A model generated the notes under the pieces. It ran no database searches, was not told the DNA's origin, and saw only the letters and a program-made list of their open reading frames with translations. The position numbers and the translations under genes are program-made. 61,200 nt of DNA from Dehalococcoidia bacterium (lineage in GTDB: Bacteria; Chloroflexota; Dehalococcoidia; GIF9; AB-539-J10). The stretch's first letter is position 1; each line of letters opens with the position of its first letter. Below are positions 58,783 to 61,200 of the stretch, piece after piece. The stretch is taken from assembly GCA_016930935.1 (NCBI GenBank), contig JAFGFT010000029.1:1-61200 (forward strand). Reading direction: 5' to 3'.

Positions 58783-60021
58783 ATGGCTTCTCAGATAGGT
58801 ATTATCGCCAGCGACCTCACCGGCGCACTGGACACGGCAGCAGTATTCCACGCCGTGGAAAGAAACGTTGTTGCCCTTCTGGACATGAACTCCGCGTACA
58901 GAGCACCCATCACGGTGGTTGTCACCGACAGCGCAGAGGACAGTCCGGAGCGCGCATACGAGAAGGTCAGGGACGCCGCCAGGCTCCTGCGGGGGAGGGT
59001 ATTCTTCAAGAAGGTGGACTCCACCATGCGAGGGAACGTTGGACCGGAGATTGCGGCGCTCGTGGATGAACTCGGCCCCAAGAAAGTGTTGGTGTGTCCC
59101 GCGCTGCCTCGCGAAGGCCGCACAGTTGTCGACGGTATGGCTCTGCTTCGCGGTGTCCCCACTCATCTGACGGAGTACGGGCAGCACCCTGTCACACCAT
59201 GCGTGGGTGCAGATGTGGTTGCCGTCCTCGCAGGCCAGGCGCACATGACGGTAACGACAATCGGACTGGATACCGTTCGCCGTGGACCAGAGCATCTGGC
59301 CGAAATCGTGGAGGCATCACTGGGAAGGGCCATTGTCCTGGATGCCTCAACTGACGATGATGTGCGCATCATCGGGCGCGTCTGCGCAGAACACGCGGGT
59401 CGATGGCTGCCATGTGGTTCGTCAGGACTTGCACGGGCTTTCGCAGAAGCCATGCGCGAACGTGAAAACGCAGAAGAAGGAATAGAGCCTGCCATAGAAC
59501 CTGTGCGCAGTCCCGTCCTGGTTGTTGTCGGAAGCCGGAATCAGGCAACAATCGCACAGTTGAAATCCTTGCGGGCCGAAGGCATCTACCTCATCCTCGA
59601 TGTCGGTGCAGAGGCACTCTGTCAACGTCCAGACAGCACAACTCTGCAGCACGCGGTTGACCTCGCTGTGACCGCTCTTCAGAGAGGTGAATCCGTCGTC
59701 ATCACTGCGAGCCTTAGCCCATACGTCCCACACCTTCGCCACCAGGTTTCCATGCGATTGGGCGAGATGACCCGAGACATTGTCATCAGGCAGAGCCCCG
59801 GAGACTTCGTGCTCACCGGAGGTGCGACCGCATGGGCAGTAGCATATGGTCTGGGCGCAACTGCCCTGCAGGTTGAAGGCGAGCTTGAGCCCGGACTCAT
59901 ATCAGCGCGCCTGGTTGATGGCAGCCAGTCAGGGGCCAGGGTGGTTACAAAAGCGGGGGGATTCGGTGATACGCAGATGCTCGACAGGACGATACGCGCG
60001 GCGGGACAGAGCGACAGGTGA
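58783..60021 (+). CDS. Four-carbon acid sugar kinase family protein (DUF1537)
   Basis: The 412-residue kinase has the N-terminal IIASDLTGALDTA (the usual ADDLTGA-type motif), FFKKVDSTMRGNVGPE, the VCPALPREGRTVVDG strand and a C-terminal ATP-binding region VLTGGATAWAVAYGLG. Characterised members phosphorylate threonate, erythronate or related sugar acids. GAGGAGGGG precedes the ATG. It overlaps the radical-SAM gene by 4 nt. No dehydrogenase or aldolase for sugar-acid catabolism is adjacent. Confidence 0.88.
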   Translation: MASQIGIIASDLTGALDTAAVFHAVERNVVALLDMNSAYRAPITVVVTDSAEDSPERAYEKVRDAARLLRGRVFFKKVDSTMRGNVGPEIAALVDELGPKKVLVCPALPREGRTVVDGMALLRGVPTHLTEYGQHPVTPCVGADVVAVLAGQAHMTVTTIGLDTVRRGPEHLAEIVEASLGRAIVLDASTDDDVRIIGRVCAEHAGRWLPCGSSGLARAFAEAMRERENAEEGIEPAIEPVRSPVLVVVGSRNQATIAQLKSLRAEGIYLILDVGAEALCQRPDSTTLQHAVDLAVTALQRGESVVITASLSPYVPHLRHQVSMRLGEMTRDIVIRQSPGDFVLTGGATAWAVAYGLGATALQVEGELEPGLISARLVDGSQSGARVVTKAGGFGDTQMLDRTIRAAGQSDR

Positions 60022-60992
60022 ACAACAACCGTCTGCACCTGGCACGCCAGTACCGGTATCTGGCAGAAGCCTATCTGCGTTTTCTTCTCACTCATAGATG
60101 TCAGCCCTATCCATTTCGGATACACATCCAGATGCACTCCCGCTGCAACGCCCTGTGTACCACGTGTCCTTACGTGGAGACGAGCACACGCATTACGCAC
60201 GGAACGATGAAGCGGGACGTCTTCGTCAAGCTCGTGGCGGAACTGGGCGGGGCGAAGGCAACCTCCTCCGTCATCTTTGAACTCCAGCATGAACCGTTGA
60301 TGAATCCGGACACCTTTGAGTGGGTCCACCACCTCAAGACGCACGCCCCCACCACAAAATGCCAGGTCATCACGAACGGTTCTCTGCTGGGCAATTTCTC
60401 GCTTGAAGAGATGGCCGCGTCCGGAGTCGACATGCTGTCAGTCTCCCTGAATGCGCATACGAGGGACACCTTTGAACGCATCAACACGGGGTTGGACTTC
60501 GAAACGGTAATGGAGAACACACTCAGGGTGGCCGGTCACGAGGCGCTGAGGCAACGGCTGCGCGTGAGCTACGTGGTCACCGAAATCAATCAGGCAGAGA
60601 TAGGAGAGGCGGTTGCCTTCTGGAAAGCGAGGGGCGTCCTGACACAGGTCAAACGCTTCACCAACAGGGGCGGAGCGTTGCCGGCGTACACGTCTCTCCG
60701 CTCTTCAATACCCCCGGAACGGAGCGTCTTCGGGAGAGCCGCCGCACGTGTACGCCGCTCCATCCGCGGAATAATCGGGTGCCCCCTGCCGTTCTATGAG
60801 ACCGCCGTACTCTTCAATGGCAATGTCATCCTCTGCTGCCAGGACTGGAACCATGACCCTGTCATCGGCAGCATAGAGAGCGATTCCCTTCGTTCAATCT
60901 GGAACGGTCCCGCACTTACCTCCCTTCGCCGCAACATCCTTGCACGCAGATACGAAGGAATAGCAGCCTGCACACACTGCTCCATAGCCTGA
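60018..60992 (+). CDS. Radical SAM/SPASM domain protein
   Basis: The 324-residue protein has the cluster motif CNALCTTCP (about residue 43), a FELQHEPLMNP substitute for the usual GGE region and a C-terminal SPASM-like cysteine set (CPLPFYETAVLFNGNVILCC then CTHCSIA). SPASM enzymes modify peptides, sugars or alcohols. GTG 60018 overlaps the kinase stop (GTGA). Being coupled to a sugar-acid kinase, a sugar or polyol substrate, such as headgroup dehydrogenation, is possible but speculative. Confidence 0.8.
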   Translation: MNNNRLHLARQYRYLAEAYLRFLLTHRCQPYPFRIHIQMHSRCNALCTTCPYVETSTRITHGTMKRDVFVKLVAELGGAKATSSVIFELQHEPLMNPDTFEWVHHLKTHAPTTKCQVITNGSLLGNFSLEEMAASGVDMLSVSLNAHTRDTFERINTGLDFETVMENTLRVAGHEALRQRLRVSYVVTEINQAEIGEAVAFWKARGVLTQVKRFTNRGGALPAYTSLRSSIPPERSVFGRAAARVRRSIRGIIGCPLPFYETAVLFNGNVILCCQDWNHDPVIGSIESDSLRSIWNGPALTSLRRNILARRYEGIAACTHCSIA

Positions 60993-61025
60993 CCGCCCGA
61001 CTTGAGAAGGACAATCTCGTTCCGG

Positions 61026-61166
61026 TGCAGGGGCACTTCGTGAAGAGCCCGTTCGCCGCCTTAAGACAAGGTTGAAGCGCACGGCATGCCACAATCCATC
61101 GACCCTTCGGAGTTGCTGCAACCGTGCTCCATAGCAACCAACGGGCCGTTCCCGAACGGCCCCTAC
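61026..61166 (+). repeat. 140-bp dispersed element, copy 5
   Basis: Same layout as copies 1 and 2: GCACTTCGTGAAGAGCCCGT at the left, GGGCCGTTCCCGAACGGCCC with CTAC at the right. The left arm has two changes. The last 200 bp of the window hold nothing else. Confidence 0.8.
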
Positions 61167-61200
61167 AGTAAGACTACGAAATCCCCAATCTAGCTGGTCA

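Overview
The window is a 61.2-kb piece of a bacterial genome of moderately high G+C. It is densely coded, has short operons on both strands, and has intergenic regions full of small dispersed palindromic repeats. Class III (oxygen-sensitive) ribonucleotide reductase, several radical-SAM and Fe-S proteins, a UroD-type methyltransferase-like protein, two C_GCAxxG_C_C proteins and surface proteins with a C-terminal membrane anchor but no sorting motif point to a strict anaerobe. A Chloroflexota (Dehalococcoidia-like) origin is my best guess, but it is an inference. No rRNA, tRNA, CRISPR array, prophage or intact transposase was seen.

Layout. 0-4 kb: end of a transglutaminase-like protein, a house-cleaning pair (histidine phosphatase, DUF84/YjjX NTPase), recN, and a DUF2905 membrane protein. 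4.2-4.5 kb: a small independent transcription unit with its own promoter, a 23-codon ORF and a strong terminator. 4.7-15.2 kb: one eight-gene minus-strand operon encoding an energy-coupling-factor (ECF) importer (S, fused A-A, T) and five exported proteins carrying alpha/alpha-toroid repeats or DUF4430 (transcobalamin C-terminal-like) domains. This looks like a split bacterial transcobalamin capture system feeding an ECF transporter, probably for a corrinoid, and is the most interesting part of the window. 15.2-21.6 kb: nrdG-nrdD with two NrdR boxes, a MarR-like regulator, a PIF1-type helicase and two composite repeat arrays.

22-28.7 kb: a regulated catabolic operon with a YheO/DauR-type regulator, RidA, a complete TRAP transporter, a cysteine-desulfidase-like (CyuA) enzyme and a UroD-like protein. 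29-40.4 kb: a looser accessory region with a STAND-like ATPase, small orphan proteins, a PaaK-like ligase, an HpcH-type aldolase, an unusual Fpg-like protein, an AAA+ ATPase paired with a DnaJ-type zinc finger, and most of the repeats. 40.5-48.8 kb: an endonuclease III-like gene, a nucleoside-salvage operon, mtaB, recJ and lgt. 49-52 kb: zur-znuACB with an apparent Zur operator. 52-57 kb: an mrfA-type helicase, DUF503, a redox protein, mtnA, fmdB and a hypothetical gene. 57-61 kb: a sugar nucleotidyltransferase, a CDP-alcohol phosphatidyltransferase homologue with altered active-site residues, a DUF1537 kinase and a radical-SAM/SPASM protein, which together suggest an unusual headgroup or glycan pathway.

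Two genome-wide habits show. First, several genes have a -10 hexamer 7-8 nt before the start codon and no Shine-Dalgarno sequence, suggesting leaderless transcripts. Second, a discrete element of about 140 bp with ends GTAGGGGC...GCCCCTAC occurs five times, alongside REP-like elements with GGGGACACC arms. All coordinates and motifs were read by eye, and family assignments come from recognising motifs, not from searches.
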